A stretch of 49,116 bases of DNA from an uncultured Clostridia bacterium (GCA_944363615.1 CALVUQ010000011.1:1-49116), one strand, 5' to 3'; positions 1-8,466 are shown, counted from the first letter of the stretch. Notes: generated by a model not told the origin, from the sequence alone. Made by a program: numbers and translations.

Positions 1-552
1 CTTAAAAAGCTTTTTGCCGATTCGGGCGCCGACGAGGAAGCGGCGCAGAAACTCATAAGCCTTCTTACGCTTGAGGGAAATGCCGAAGATATAATTCATA
101 ATGCCGAAAAGCTAACCGCGGGGACGAAAGCCGAAAAGGCGGTGGCGGAGCTTAAAGAGGTTTTCGACGTACTGGACGCAAACGGATTCGGGGACAAAGT
201 CAAGCCCGATTTTTCGGTCATAGAGGATTTAAGATATTACGACGGCATAGTGTTTTGCGGATACGTACGCGGCGCTGCCAACGCGGTGGTAAGCGGCGGA
301 AGATATGACAGTATTCTGCGTAGGATGGGTAAGCCCGCGCGCGCCGTAGGATTCGCCATCGACGCCGAGGCCGCTGAAAACCTTGTCAAGGAGCAACCTT
401 GTTACGACGTACTGGTAATAGGATCCGCACCCGCCGCGCGGTTGTACGCGGAAGCGAAAAAATACGTTTCGCAGGGGCTGAGAACTTTGGTACTTAATGA
501 GGACCGTCCCGACCTGATTGCAGACAAGCGCGTGTTCGTAAAAGGAGAATGA
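1..552 (+). CDS. hisZ: HisZ, ATP phosphoribosyltransferase regulatory subunit (5' end missing)
   Basis: The frame is open from base 1 and ends at TGA 550-552, so only the C-terminal 183 residues are present and the start lies outside the window. HisZ is a catalytically inactive histidyl-tRNA synthetase homologue that forms a complex with short-form HisG and is needed for its activity and histidine feedback. The class II synthetase signature is visible as DLRYYDGIVFCGY followed by SGGRYDSIL, the histidine-pocket and motif 3-like region. A true HisRS would carry a longer C-terminal anticodon-binding domain; the chain stops soon after this region and is followed one base later by a short hisG, which fits HisZ. 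A GTG at 142 is internal and not the start. Confidence 0.9.
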   Translation, partial: LKKLFADSGADEEAAQKLISLLTLEGNAEDIIHNAEKLTAGTKAEKAVAELKEVFDVLDANGFGDKVKPDFSVIEDLRYYDGIVFCGYVRGAANAVVSGGRYDSILRRMGKPARAVGFAIDAEAAENLVKEQPCYDVLVIGSAPAARLYAEAKKYVSQGLRTLVLNEDRPDLIADKRVFVKGE

Positions 553-553
553 T

Positions 554-1168
554 ATGCTGAAAATAGCGTTACCAAAAGGCAGAATGGGCGATAAAGTTTA
601 TGCGATGTTCGAATCGATCGGCTATCCTTGCCGCGAAATAAAAGAGGACAACCGTAAGCTTGTGTTCCGCTCCGACAACGGCGAAGTAAGCTACGTGCTT
701 GTAAAGCCGTCGGACGTCACGGTGTACGTCGAGCGCGGCGCCGCGGACATAGGCGTTGTGGGTAAGGACGTGATGCTTGAAACCCGTCCCGACGTTTACG
801 AAATACTGGACCTCAATATCGGCAAGTGCCGTATAGCGGTTGCGGGCAAAGTGGGGTTTAAGGACGACCCGTCGCTTGCTTTACGCGTTGCCACCAAATA
901 CCCGCACATCGCCAAGAAGTATTACGATTCGCTGGGCCGCAAAATCGATATTATCGAGCTTCACGGCTCCATCGAGCTTGCGCCCATACTGGACATGAGC
1001 GACGTAATTGTGGACATTGTGGAAACGGGCGCGACGCTTAAGGAAAACGACCTTTGCGTTTATTCGGTGATAGGCGAGTCCAGCGCGCGGCTTATCGCCA
1101 ACAAAAGCGCATACAACCTGGGCGGCGACATGATACGTTCGATTGCCGCAAAACTGGAGGCATTATGA
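554..1168 (+). CDS. hisG: ATP phosphoribosyltransferase catalytic subunit, short form
   Basis: HisG joins ATP and PRPP to give phosphoribosyl-ATP, the committed step of histidine synthesis. The product has 204 residues, which is the length of the short form that lacks the C-terminal regulatory domain and depends on HisZ, encoded just upstream. It begins with the family's LPKGRMGD and carries the PRPP-binding loop DIVETGATLKENDL near residue 157. ATG 554 lies one base after the hisZ stop, with an AAAGGAG Shine-Dalgarno inside the end of hisZ. The stop overlaps the hisD start in ATGA, suggesting translational coupling. Confidence 0.97.
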   Translation: MLKIALPKGRMGDKVYAMFESIGYPCREIKEDNRKLVFRSDNGEVSYVLVKPSDVTVYVERGAADIGVVGKDVMLETRPDVYEILDLNIGKCRIAVAGKVGFKDDPSLALRVATKYPHIAKKYYDSLGRKIDIIELHGSIELAPILDMSDVIVDIVETGATLKENDLCVYSVIGESSARLIANKSAYNLGGDMIRSIAAKLEAL

Positions 1169-2463
1169 TTAAAATTTATAATTCGTCCGAGATAGACAAA
1201 AGCGAAATTCTTTCAAGAAGCGGTCAAAACGACCTTGAAAAAGCCGAAAAAACCGTGCGGGAGATTATAAGCGACGTGCGCGCGCGCGGCGACGTGGCAG
1301 TAAAGGATTACACTCTTCGGTTTGACGGGTGCGATATTTCAGACATGCGCGTGACCGAAAAGGAAATCGACGAAGCGTTTGTAAAGGTCGGCGATTATTT
1401 TATCGATACGCTTAAAGCGGCGGCTGCCAATATTTCCGAATATCACCTCAAGCAGAAACGCGCGGGCTTTGAAATAAAAAGACCGGACGGAACGGTACTC
1501 GGGCAGCGCATTCTTCCCGTCCGCCGCGCGGGCGTTTACGTCCCGGGAGGCACGGCGGCGTATCCGTCGACGGTGCTTATGGACGTCATTCCCGCCGTAG
1601 TTGCCGGTGTGGAGGAAGTGGTTATGGTCACGCCTCCCGATAAAAACGGCAGGATTAAGGACGAAATTTTAGCGGCGGCGCGCATTGCGGGCGTTAAGGA
1701 AATCTATAAAGCAGGCGGCGCTCAGGCGGTTGCCGCGCTTGCTTACGGCACCGAAAGCATAAAACGCGTCGATAAAATAGTGGGACCGGGTAACATTTAC
1801 GTTGCGGCGGCGAAAAAAGCGGTTTCGGGAGACGTGGGCATAGATATGTTCGCAGGTCCCAGTGAAATTTTAATCATCGCGGACGGAACCGCCGTCCCGG
1901 ATTATCTTGCCGCCGATCTGTTAAGCCAGGCGGAACACGACCGTCTTGCCTCCGCCGTGCTTGTCTGCACCGACGAAAGCGTCGCGAAAAAAACTGCCGA
2001 ATGTATTCGGAAACGGCTGGAAAAACTGCCCCGCCGCGAAATAGCCGCTCAATCCGTGGAAAATAACGGCAAGATAATAATAGTCGGGGATATCGACGAG
2101 GCGGTGGACATATCCGACGCGCTTTCGCCCGAACACCTTGAGATTATGACCGCCGACCCTGAATCGGTTCTGAGAAAAGTCAGAAACGCGGGCAGCGTTT
2201 TTCTGGGAAGATGGTCGCCCGAACCCATAGGCGATTACTTCGCCGGACCCAATCACACGCTTCCCACTTCGGGTACGGCCAGGTTTTCCTCGCCGCTGGG
2301 CGTGGACGACTTCGTAAAGCGGTCCAGCTACATTTGCTATTCGCGCGAGGCGCTTTATAAAAACGGCGAAAGAGTGGCGGATTTCGCCCGCAGGGAGGGG
2401 CTGGACGCACACGCCCAATCGATAGAGGTAAGACTTAAGGATATCGACGGAGAAGAAAAATGA
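1165..2463 (+). CDS. hisD: Histidinol dehydrogenase
   Basis: HisD performs the last two steps, oxidising L-histidinol to histidine with two NAD+. The start is ATG 1165, which overlaps the hisG stop (ATGA) and follows GGAGG at 1156-1160; a longer open frame from 1054 lies inside hisG and is not credible. The protein has 432 residues, normal for the family. Visible signatures are VGPGNIYVAAAKKAV and DMFAGPSEILI, then the catalytic and zinc-site regions AEHDRL and SPEHLEI, and FAGPNHTLPTSGTARFSSPL near the C-terminus. The stop overlaps the hisC start. Confidence 0.97.
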   Translation: MIKIYNSSEIDKSEILSRSGQNDLEKAEKTVREIISDVRARGDVAVKDYTLRFDGCDISDMRVTEKEIDEAFVKVGDYFIDTLKAAAANISEYHLKQKRAGFEIKRPDGTVLGQRILPVRRAGVYVPGGTAAYPSTVLMDVIPAVVAGVEEVVMVTPPDKNGRIKDEILAAARIAGVKEIYKAGGAQAVAALAYGTESIKRVDKIVGPGNIYVAAAKKAVSGDVGIDMFAGPSEILIIADGTAVPDYLAADLLSQAEHDRLASAVLVCTDESVAKKTAECIRKRLEKLPRREIAAQSVENNGKIIIVGDIDEAVDISDALSPEHLEIMTADPESVLRKVRNAGSVFLGRWSPEPIGDYFAGPNHTLPTSGTARFSSPLGVDDFVKRSSYICYSREALYKNGERVADFARREGLDAHAQSIEVRLKDIDGEEK

Positions 2464-3515
2464 GCGATTTCTTTTCGAAGCGGCTTTCGGGGCTTAAGCC
2501 TTATGTCCCCGGCGAGCAGCCTAAAAACATCAGGAATCTTGTTAAACTCAACACCAACGAAAACCCTTTTCCGCCTTCTCCCGAAGCGGTGAAAGCGGGT
2601 AAAGCCGCGCTTAAAAAGCTGAATCTTTATTCCGATCCCGACGCCTCCGCCTTAAAAAAGGCGATAGCGGATTCGCTTAACGTAGGCAGGGAAAACGTCG
2701 CGGTATTCAACGGCAGCGACGAGGCGCTTGCGTTTTTCTTTGCCGGTTTTTGCGACGACGGCGCAGTAATAAACGACATAACTTACGGTTTTTACAAGGT
2801 TTTCGCAATGTTTTACGGCGTGGAAACGACCGTTGTTCCGCTTAAAGAGGATTTTACCGTATCGGTAGAGGATTACGCGGACAAAAAAGGCACAGTTTTT
2901 ATCGCTAATCCCAACGCTCCCACGGGCATAGCTTTGGGCACGGAAAGCATTGCCGCCCTGTCTTTGCAAAACCCTGCCCGCCTTGTCGTCGTGGATGAAG
3001 CTTACGTGGACTTCGGCGCGGAAAGCGCGGTTAAAATTCTGAAAGACCGTCCCAACGTTGCGGTGGTGCGCACTTTTTCCAAGTCTCGTTCGCTTGCGGG
3101 CGGCAGACTGGGTTTCGTAATTTCCTCCGAGGAAATCATTGCGGATTTGGAAAAAGTAAGAAATTCGTTCAATCCTTACAACGTCAATTCGGTTACGCTT
3201 GCCATGGGCGAGGCGGCAATTAAGGACCGGAAATACTTTGAAATGACGCGGCAGACGGTCATAAAAAACCGCGCAGTATTGACAGCGGGACTGGAGAAAC
3301 TGGGCTTTAAAGTGCTGGACAGCCGCGCCAACTTCATTTTCGCGTCGCCGCCCGACAAAGACGGCAAAAGATTTTACTCTTCGCTGAGGGAGCGCGGAGT
3401 CCTGGTAAGATACTGGGACGAGGGGCGTTTAAGCGCGTTCTGCCGCATTACCGTGGGCGACGAAAAGGCAGTCGGAACGCTTATCGCGTGCGCCGAAGAA
3501 ATTTATGGGCGTTAG
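2460..3515 (+). CDS. hisC: Histidinol-phosphate aminotransferase
   Basis: HisC is a PLP enzyme that converts imidazole acetol phosphate and glutamate to histidinol phosphate. The 351 residues follow the class I/II aminotransferase pattern: LNTNENPFPPSP at the N-terminus, the substrate segment NPNAPTG, the cofactor-contacting DEAYVDF, and VVRTFSKSRSLAGGRLG with the predicted Schiff-base lysine K208. ATG 2460 overlaps the hisD stop by four bases. It is followed by a 163-nt spacer that contains a promoter-like sequence, so the first four his genes may form a sub-operon. Confidence 0.96.
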   Translation: MSDFFSKRLSGLKPYVPGEQPKNIRNLVKLNTNENPFPPSPEAVKAGKAALKKLNLYSDPDASALKKAIADSLNVGRENVAVFNGSDEALAFFFAGFCDDGAVINDITYGFYKVFAMFYGVETTVVPLKEDFTVSVEDYADKKGTVFIANPNAPTGIALGTESIAALSLQNPARLVVVDEAYVDFGAESAVKILKDRPNVAVVRTFSKSRSLAGGRLGFVISSEEIIADLEKVRNSFNPYNVNSVTLAMGEAAIKDRKYFEMTRQTVIKNRAVLTAGLEKLGFKVLDSRANFIFASPPDKDGKRFYSSLRERGVLVRYWDEGRLSAFCRITVGDEKAVGTLIACAEEIYGR

Positions 3516-3519
3516 GGTT

Positions 3520-3549
3520 TTGTAAAAATCCCGGGTTGTATGTTATAAT
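3520..3549 (+). promoter_or_regulatory. Possible internal promoter before hisB
   Basis: TTGTAA at 3520-3525 and a perfect TATAAT at 3544-3549 are separated by 18 nt in the spacer between hisC and hisB. A transcript from here would give hisB and later genes a start independent of the upstream operon. The remaining spacer to 3678 shows no gene; GGAG at 3666-3669 is the hisB ribosome binding site. The -35 match is only four of six, so this is a moderate call. Confidence 0.5.
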
Positions 3550-3678
3550 GTTTATGCGGCAGATAAACGCCCTGCGGATATCTGCGGGCCGGGAAACAAA
3601 TAAAAGTCGGGTGCGTCTTACCGCCCCGTGCGCAAACTTTCCGGGAAACGGAAAAAGCAGATTTCGGAGAAACGAAAA

Positions 3679-4266
3679 ATGAGAACAGTAAACGTTAAAA
3701 GAAAAACGGGCGAAACCGAGGTGGAAGTTACGCTTAACCTCGACGGCGAGGGCAAGTACGACATCGTCACCGATTGCGGCTTTCTCAATCATATGCTGGA
3801 GCTGTTTGCCCGTCACGGCGGATTTGACCTTACGGTTAAAGCCAAGGGCGACACGAAGGTGGACTTTCACCACACCACCGAGGACGTGGGTATAACCATG
3901 GGGCAAGCTTTCAGAAAGGCTTTGGGTGACAAGCGCGGCATTACGCGCTACGGCTTTTTCGCGCTTCCGATGGATTTAACCATGGTGCTTGCCGCCGTGG
4001 ATTTAAGCGGCAGATGCGCGCTTAACTACTCGCTTAAAATCCCTGCCGAAAAGGTGGGCGACTTCGATACGGAGCTTGCGCGCGAGTTTTGGGCGGGCTT
4101 TTCGCGCGAGTGTCCCGGGGCGTACCACTTTCACCAGCTGGCGGGCGACGACAGCCACCACATCATAGAGGCGTCTTTCAAAGGCATGGCACGCGCGCTT
4201 AAAACCGCCGTGTCTTTTGACGAAAAACACCGCGACGAAATTCCTTCCACCAAAGGAGTGCTGTAA
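3679..4266 (+). CDS. hisB: Imidazoleglycerol-phosphate dehydratase
   Basis: HisB dehydrates imidazole glycerol phosphate to imidazole acetol phosphate using two bound Mn2+ ions. At 195 residues it is the monofunctional dehydratase with no phosphatase domain; the phosphatase is encoded separately at 7444. Metal-binding clusters are visible as DFHHTTED (H64, H65, E68) and GDDSHHIIEASFK. The start is ATG 3679, preceded by GGAG at 3666-3669; an upstream ATG at 3628 in the same frame adds a basic, non-conserved extension and is rejected. The stop directly abuts the hisH start. Confidence 0.97.
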   Translation: MRTVNVKRKTGETEVEVTLNLDGEGKYDIVTDCGFLNHMLELFARHGGFDLTVKAKGDTKVDFHHTTEDVGITMGQAFRKALGDKRGITRYGFFALPMDLTMVLAAVDLSGRCALNYSLKIPAEKVGDFDTELAREFWAGFSRECPGAYHFHQLAGDDSHHIIEASFKGMARALKTAVSFDEKHRDEIPSTKGVL

Positions 4267-4881
4267 ATGACGGGCGTTATCGATTACGGCGTGGGCAACC
4301 TTTTTTCCCTGATGAGCTCGCTTAAAGCGGTGGGGGAAAAGGCTGTTTTATCCTCCGACCCTTCGGTTTTAAGCGGCTGCGACAGGATTATTCTTCCGGG
4401 AGTGGGCGCATTCAGGGCGGCGATGGACAAGCTTAAGGAAAAAAATCTGGACGCTTTCGTAAAGCGTTATGCGGCGACTGGCAAAAGCGTGATGGGCATT
4501 TGCCTGGGGATGCAGCTGTTGTTCGACAGAAGTTACGAATTCGGCGTGACGGAAGGATTGGGCCTGATCCGCGGTGAGGTTCTGCCCCTTGAAGACGCTC
4601 TTAGGCAAAAAGGGCTTGATTACAAAGTCCCGCACATGGGCTGGAATGCTTTGAATCTCGTTAACGGGCAGAATAACGATCTTAAACTGAAACAGGGCGA
4701 TTTCGTGTATTACGTTCACTCGTTTTACGCGCCCGAAGGCGATTATACAGTCGCATATTCCGATTACGGCGTGCCCGTTACGGGCGTTGCGGCGGCAAAA
4801 AACGTAATCGGCTGTCAGTTTCACCCCGAAAAAAGCGGCAAAGTGGGGCTGGATATATTAAAGGCGTTCTGCGCTCTTTAA
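4267..4881 (+). CDS. hisH: Imidazole glycerol phosphate synthase, glutaminase subunit
   Basis: HisH hydrolyses glutamine and channels ammonia to HisF. The 204-residue class I amidotransferase has the nucleophile in MGICLGMQLLF (C79) and the other two triad residues in CQFHPEKSG (H186, E188). The N-terminal VIDYGVGNLFS and the oxyanion segment LPGVGAFRAAM are typical of HisH. The ATG follows the hisB stop immediately, and a GGAG within the end of hisB is the likely ribosome binding site. Its partner hisF is separated from it by hisA and a 240-nt spacer. Confidence 0.97.
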   Translation: MTGVIDYGVGNLFSLMSSLKAVGEKAVLSSDPSVLSGCDRIILPGVGAFRAAMDKLKEKNLDAFVKRYAATGKSVMGICLGMQLLFDRSYEFGVTEGLGLIRGEVLPLEDALRQKGLDYKVPHMGWNALNLVNGQNNDLKLKQGDFVYYVHSFYAPEGDYTVAYSDYGVPVTGVAAAKNVIGCQFHPEKSGKVGLDILKAFCAL

Positions 4882-5121
4882 ATAAAAAATCCATGCAAAC
4901 GGCGTGCGGAAATTTCGGCTGAGGAAATGACTTTTCCGTAAAAAACGTTTCGGATTATGCGTTTCGGACGGATAAAACCGTCGTAACCGAATCTGAAAAG
5001 CGTTTTGTAATACGCGTCGGGATTAAAAAAACTGAAGGCAAAAGGCATAAAAAATCCGATTAAGTCAAAAGGTATCGGAAAGGTTGCGTAAAAAAGGCAA
5101 TTCTGATTAAAAAAGGTGACC
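4882..5121 (+). other. hisH-hisA spacer with a bulged hairpin
   Basis: There is no credible gene in these 240 nt. It contains TTCGG-ACGG (4963-4971) facing CCGT (4978-4981) and CCGAA (4987-4991), a nine-pair bulged stem with a six-nt loop, and a direct repeat CGTTTCGGA at 4946-4954 and 4960-4968 that supplies a competing left arm. No T-run follows, so it is not an intrinsic terminator. AAGGTG at 5113-5118 is the hisA ribosome binding site. A 93-residue minus-strand frame crosses the region but has no recognisable domain and overlaps the start of hisA. Confidence 0.5.
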
Positions 5122-5850
5122 ATGAAAATTTTTCCCGCAATAGATTTACTCGGCGGCAAGGCGGTAAGGCTGACTAAAGGCGATTACTCCACCGCCAAAA
5201 CGTATTCGGACGACCCCGTAAGTCAGGCGGCTTCTTTCAGGGGCTTCGGGGCGCAAAACCTGCACGTCGTGGACCTTGACGGCGCAAAATCGGGCAAAAC
5301 CGAAAACGGCGACGTTATTCGCCGTATTGTCGAAAACACCGATATGTTTGTGGAGGTGGGCGGCGGAATCCGCGACGAAAGCCGTATAGAATATTATCTT
5401 TCTTCGGGCGCGGGCAGGGTTATACTGGGCACTGCCGCCGTAAGGGACCCGCTTTTTTTAAAGCGCGCAGTAAAGGCGTACGGCGATAAAATAGCCGTGG
5501 GCGTGGACGTCAAAGACGGGTTCGTCGCGGTGGACGGCTGGACTAAACTCAGCGACAAAACGGGTTACGACTTTGTGCGTACGCTGGCTTCGGAGGGCGT
5601 GAAAACGGTTATTTACACGGACATAAGCAAGGACGGCACGCTTTTGGGCACCAACCTTGAAATTTACGGTAAACTTAAGGAAATACGCGGGATAAACGTC
5701 ATCGCTTCGGGCGGGATAAGTTATTTAAGCGAGATCAAAGCGTTAAAAGAGCAAAACGTTTACGGCGCAATCGTGGGCAAAGCGGTATATGAGGGTAAAC
5801 TCGACCTTAAAGAGTGTATCGCCGCGGCGGAAGGAGGAGAAAATTGCTGA
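5122..5850 (+). CDS. hisA: ProFAR isomerase
   Basis: HisA isomerises the aminoaldose ProFAR to the aminoketose PRFAR on a (beta/alpha)8 barrel. The 242-residue chain starts MKIFPAIDLLGGKAVRL with catalytic D8; the second catalytic Asp lies in YTDISKDGTLLG, and the phosphate loops appear as EVGGGIRDE and IASGGISYL. ATG 5122 is chosen over GTG 5116 because it matches the family N-terminus and leaves AAGGTG as the ribosome binding site. The 3' end overlaps the hisF start by seven bases. Confidence 0.96.
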   Translation: MKIFPAIDLLGGKAVRLTKGDYSTAKTYSDDPVSQAASFRGFGAQNLHVVDLDGAKSGKTENGDVIRRIVENTDMFVEVGGGIRDESRIEYYLSSGAGRVILGTAAVRDPLFLKRAVKAYGDKIAVGVDVKDGFVAVDGWTKLSDKTGYDFVRTLASEGVKTVIYTDISKDGTLLGTNLEIYGKLKEIRGINVIASGGISYLSEIKALKEQNVYGAIVGKAVYEGKLDLKECIAAAEGGENC

Positions 5851-6602
5851 CCAAACGCATAATTCCCTGCCTTGACATACGCGACGGACGCGTGGTCAAA
5901 GGCGTCAACTTTTCAGGCGTCTCGGACGTCGACGATCCCGTAAAGCTTGCGTCGGCATATAACGACGCGGGCGCGGACGAGCTGGTCTTTTACGACATAA
6001 CCGCTTCTTCGGAGGGCAGAAAACTGTTCACCGACGTACTGGAGCGCGTCGCTTCAAGCATATTCATTCCGCTTACGGTGGGCGGAGGAATCAACACCGT
6101 GGAAGACTTCGACCGTGTGCTGAAGTCGGGGGCGGACAAGGTAAGCGTAAATTCCGGCGCGATAAAAAATCCCGACCTCATCGCGGAGGCGGCGGAAAAA
6201 TACGGCAGTCAGTGCGTGGTGCTTTCGCTGGACGTAAAGCGCGCAGGCGGCGGCTTCAGGCTGTTCGCAAAAGGCGGCAGGGTGGATACGGGACTGGACG
6301 CGGTGGAGTTCGCGGTTAGGGGCGTAAATGCGGGCGCGGGCGAAATAGTGCTTAACAGCATCGACACCGACGGAGTGAAAAACGGCTTTGACCTTGAGAT
6401 GCTGAAAGTTTTCTGCGACGCGGTAAAGGTGCCCGTAATAGCCTCGGGCGGCGCGGGAAAAGCCGAAGATTTTATCGACCTTTTCAAAATCAGGGGCGTG
6501 GACGCGGGGCTTGCCGCCAGCATTTTCCACTTTAAGGAAGTCGATATCGCGGACCTTAAGAGGTTGCTTGACAAAAACGGCGTACCCGTGCGCCTTGTCT
6601 GA
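5844..6602 (+). CDS. hisF: Imidazole glycerol phosphate synthase, cyclase subunit (TTG start)
   Basis: HisF uses ammonia from HisH to turn PRFAR into imidazole glycerol phosphate and AICAR; AICAR re-enters purine synthesis through PurH in this same window. Starting at TTG 5844 the protein has 252 residues and begins (M)LTKRIIPCLDIRDGRVVKG, with catalytic D11 and D130 at their canonical numbers and the phosphate site SIDTDGVKNGFD. The TTG is supported by an ideal AAGGAGGAGA at 5831-5840 and by the numbering; the longer in-frame ATG at 5814 adds an arginine-rich tail absent from the family. It overlaps the end of hisA. Confidence 0.96.
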   Translation: MLTKRIIPCLDIRDGRVVKGVNFSGVSDVDDPVKLASAYNDAGADELVFYDITASSEGRKLFTDVLERVASSIFIPLTVGGGINTVEDFDRVLKSGADKVSVNSGAIKNPDLIAEAAEKYGSQCVVLSLDVKRAGGGFRLFAKGGRVDTGLDAVEFAVRGVNAGAGEIVLNSIDTDGVKNGFDLEMLKVFCDAVKVPVIASGGAGKAEDFIDLFKIRGVDAGLAASIFHFKEVDIADLKRLLDKNGVPVRLV

Positions 6603-6805
6603 TTACTTTTGCCCGATAAGTCCAGAAAAAGGCGGAAATAATCGTTAAATTATTTCTTAAGTAAAGTCGCTTCATATAATAAAGTAACTTAACGATAACG
6701 GCAAAGAAATTATTTATATAAACAGATAATAAAGAGTTCTTTTATATTTGCCGGGTAAAAATTATTTAAAAAAACAATCGTACAAAAACCTGAGGATAAA
6801 ATATC
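6603..6805 (+). other. AT-rich hisF-hisI spacer with an imperfect inverted repeat
   Basis: This 203-nt gap is markedly richer in A and T than its neighbours and holds no gene. Arms at 6639-6655 and 6681-6697 are near-complementary (ATCGTTAA opposite TTAACGAT, continuing as TTATTT opposite AAGTAA with a wobble), around a 25-nt loop. No T-run follows the right arm. It could be an operator, an RNA processing site or the remains of a promoter region. TGAGGA at 6791-6796 serves hisI. Confidence 0.45.
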
Positions 6806-7447
6806 ATGTTGGAAATACAGAATCTCAAATTTGACGAAAACGGCCTTATACCCTGCATCGTCCAGGATTACGAGACCAAAAAAGTGCTTACCCTTGCCTA
6901 TATGAACGCGGAAAGCATTGCGATTACGCTGGAAAAAAAGCTGACGTGTTTTTATTCGCGCTCCAGGAAAAAGCTGTGGCTTAAGGGCGAAACCAGCGGA
7001 AACTATCAGCATCTTGTTTCCCTTACCGCGGACTGCGACGGCGACGCGCTGCTTGCGGTGGTCAAAAAAGACGGTCCCGCCTGCCACAAGGGTACGGACA
7101 GCTGTTTCGAGACGCCCGTTTACGGCGAGAAGAACGACTTTTCTTTGACGGAGCTGTATAAGCTTTTGGTCGAGCGCAACGAAAAGCGGCCGCAAAACAG
7201 TTATACCACCTATCTTTTCGAAAAAGGCGAGGAAAAGATACTTAAAAAAGTGGGCGAGGAGTGTACGGAAGTGGTAATCGCCGCGATGAAACAGGATAAC
7301 CGCGAAACGATTTTCGAGATATCCGACCTTGCCTATCACCTGCTGGTGCTTATGACGGCGCGCGGAATTACTCCCGACGAAATACTCAAGGAGCTGGACA
7401 GCCGTCACGTCGTGGACAAAAAAGTCAAACAGGAGACCATGAAGTGA
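6806..7447 (+). CDS. hisI: Bifunctional phosphoribosyl-AMP cyclohydrolase / phosphoribosyl-ATP pyrophosphatase
   Basis: The 213-residue HisIE fusion performs steps two and three of histidine synthesis. The N-terminal HisI domain (about residues 1-110) shows KLWLKGETSGNYQ and the zinc and metal ligands in DCDGDALL and ACHKGTDSCF. The C-terminal HisE domain (about 120-205) is an all-alpha MazG-like pyrophosphatase with GEEKILKKVGEECTEVVIA and ISDLAYHLLVLM. ATG 6806 follows a TGAGGA site. The stop overlaps the next gene's GTG start in GTGA. Confidence 0.96.
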   Translation: MLEIQNLKFDENGLIPCIVQDYETKKVLTLAYMNAESIAITLEKKLTCFYSRSRKKLWLKGETSGNYQHLVSLTADCDGDALLAVVKKDGPACHKGTDSCFETPVYGEKNDFSLTELYKLLVERNEKRPQNSYTTYLFEKGEEKILKKVGEECTEVVIAAMKQDNRETIFEISDLAYHLLVLMTARGITPDEILKELDSRHVVDKKVKQETMK

Positions 7448-8244
7448 TTACGACTTCGCTACACAATCACTGTAATCTTTGCGACGGCAAAAACACTCCC
7501 GAAGAGATGATTGCCGCCGCGGTTAAGGCGGGCATAACGGATTTCGGCTTTTCGTCCCATTCGTACGCCTGTTTCGACATGGGCGCGTCCGTGAAAAACG
7601 AGCGCGAATACATCGAAAGAATCAAATCCGTGATAAAAAACAACGATTTACCCGTAAATCTTTATCTCGGGGCGGAGGAGGACTTGTTTTGTCCAGTCGC
7701 TTTCCGCGAGGAATACGATTATATAATAGGCTCCGTCCATTATGTGAAGCAGGGCGGCAGAATTTACGGCGTGGATATTTCGGCTGAGGTTTTAAGCCGT
7801 TGCATAGAGGAAAGCTTTTCGTCCGACCCCGCGGCTTTTTATCGGGCGTATTTCGAAAACGTGGCGGAGTGCGCGCGCAGAAAGCCGGATATTCTGGGCC
7901 ACTTCGACTTAATCAGGTTGTGCGGCGGCGGAATTATAGATTTTTCCTCGCACGACTACATCGACGCGGCAATCGCCTGTATCGACGAATGCCTTAAGTA
8001 TGACGTCATAGCGGAAGTCAATTACGGCGGAATGGCGCGGGGAAAAACTTTGTCGCCTTATCCCGACGAATTTCTGCTTAAAAGAATACGCGAAAAAAAC
8101 GGAAGGGTTATCGTTTCGACAGACTGCCACGACGTCAATCTGATTGCTTTCGGACTCGACGAAGGCGAAAAATACCTGAAAAGTCTGGGGTTTACAAGCG
8201 TAACCGTGATGGAAAACGGTAAACTGGTTCAGCAGCCGCTTTGA
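7444..8244 (+). CDS. hisJ: Histidinol-phosphatase, PHP family
   Basis: This PHP-family phosphatase removes phosphate from histidinol phosphate, the step missing from the monofunctional HisB. Metal-binding PHP motifs are visible in order: HNHCNLCDG at the N-terminus, FSSHSYACF, LGAEEDLF, GSVHYV, GHFDLIRL and STDCHDVNLI. The length of 266 residues fits the HisJ/HisK type. The GTG start at 7444 overlaps the hisI stop, which makes it the last gene of the his operon and completes the pathway. No clear terminator follows before the purE promoter. Other PHP phosphoesterases look similar, but the position makes histidinol-phosphatase the natural call. Confidence 0.92.
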   Translation: MITTSLHNHCNLCDGKNTPEEMIAAAVKAGITDFGFSSHSYACFDMGASVKNEREYIERIKSVIKNNDLPVNLYLGAEEDLFCPVAFREEYDYIIGSVHYVKQGGRIYGVDISAEVLSRCIEESFSSDPAAFYRAYFENVAECARRKPDILGHFDLIRLCGGGIIDFSSHDYIDAAIACIDECLKYDVIAEVNYGGMARGKTLSPYPDEFLLKRIREKNGRVIVSTDCHDVNLIAFGLDEGEKYLKSLGFTSVTVMENGKLVQQPL

Positions 8245-8265
8245 AAAAATTTCCGTAAAATATGA

Positions 8266-8317
8266 TTGCAAACAAGCCCGTTTTTCGGTTGCAAAATCTT
8301 TACTTTTATGCTATCAT
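8266..8317 (+). promoter_or_regulatory. purE promoter with its -35 inside an inverted repeat
   Basis: TTGCAA at 8289-8294 (four of six) and TATCAT at 8312-8317 (five of six) are separated by exactly 17 nt. The -35 box forms the right arm of an inverted repeat, TTGCAAAC at 8266-8273 and GGTTGCAA at 8287-8294, seven of eight pairs, which could be an operator. Transcription would begin near 8324, just before the structured leader. Confidence 0.65.
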
Positions 8318-8328
8318 ATTTTCATGAG

Positions 8329-8443
8329 TTGCATTAAGAGGAAGTTAAGCGCGGTGCGCTTCATATCCCGTCAGGTCGCTTACGGCGGCTTAAAATTCGG
8401 CGGCAGTGTATTCATATCGGAGTATTGCACCCTCTTAAAGCAG
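8329..8443 (+). promoter_or_regulatory. Structured purE leader RNA, riboswitch-like, class unknown
   Basis: TTGC-A-TTAAGAGG (8329-8341) pairs with CCTCTTAA-A-GCAG (8431-8443): eight perfect pairs, an A-A mismatch, then four more including one wobble. This stem encloses three further hairpins: AAGCGC/GCGCTT (8347-8352 with 8356-8361), CCGT/ACGG (8368-8371 with 8382-8385) and GTGTA/TGCAC (8406-8410 with 8426-8430), the last stacking directly on the closing stem. Direct repeats TTCATATC (8360, 8411) and CGGCGGC (8383, 8398) lie inside. Followed by a terminator and the purE ribosome binding site, it has the layout of a transcriptional riboswitch. It lacks the conserved segments I know for purine, PRPP and ZTP riboswitches. 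Confidence 0.55.
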
Positions 8444-8466
8444 GCTTTTACGGTAAAATAGCAGGG

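Noticed and set aside
1054..1164. A longer hisD starting inside hisG
   Set aside because: The extension is the out-of-frame reading of hisG and has no family match; ATG 1165 has a GGAGG site and a coupled ATGA.
4878..5159. A 93-residue minus-strand open frame in the hisH-hisA spacer
   Set aside because: It overlaps the hisA start, has no ribosome binding site or recognisable domain, and is rich in Phe and Ile as expected from reading A/T-rich sequence backwards.
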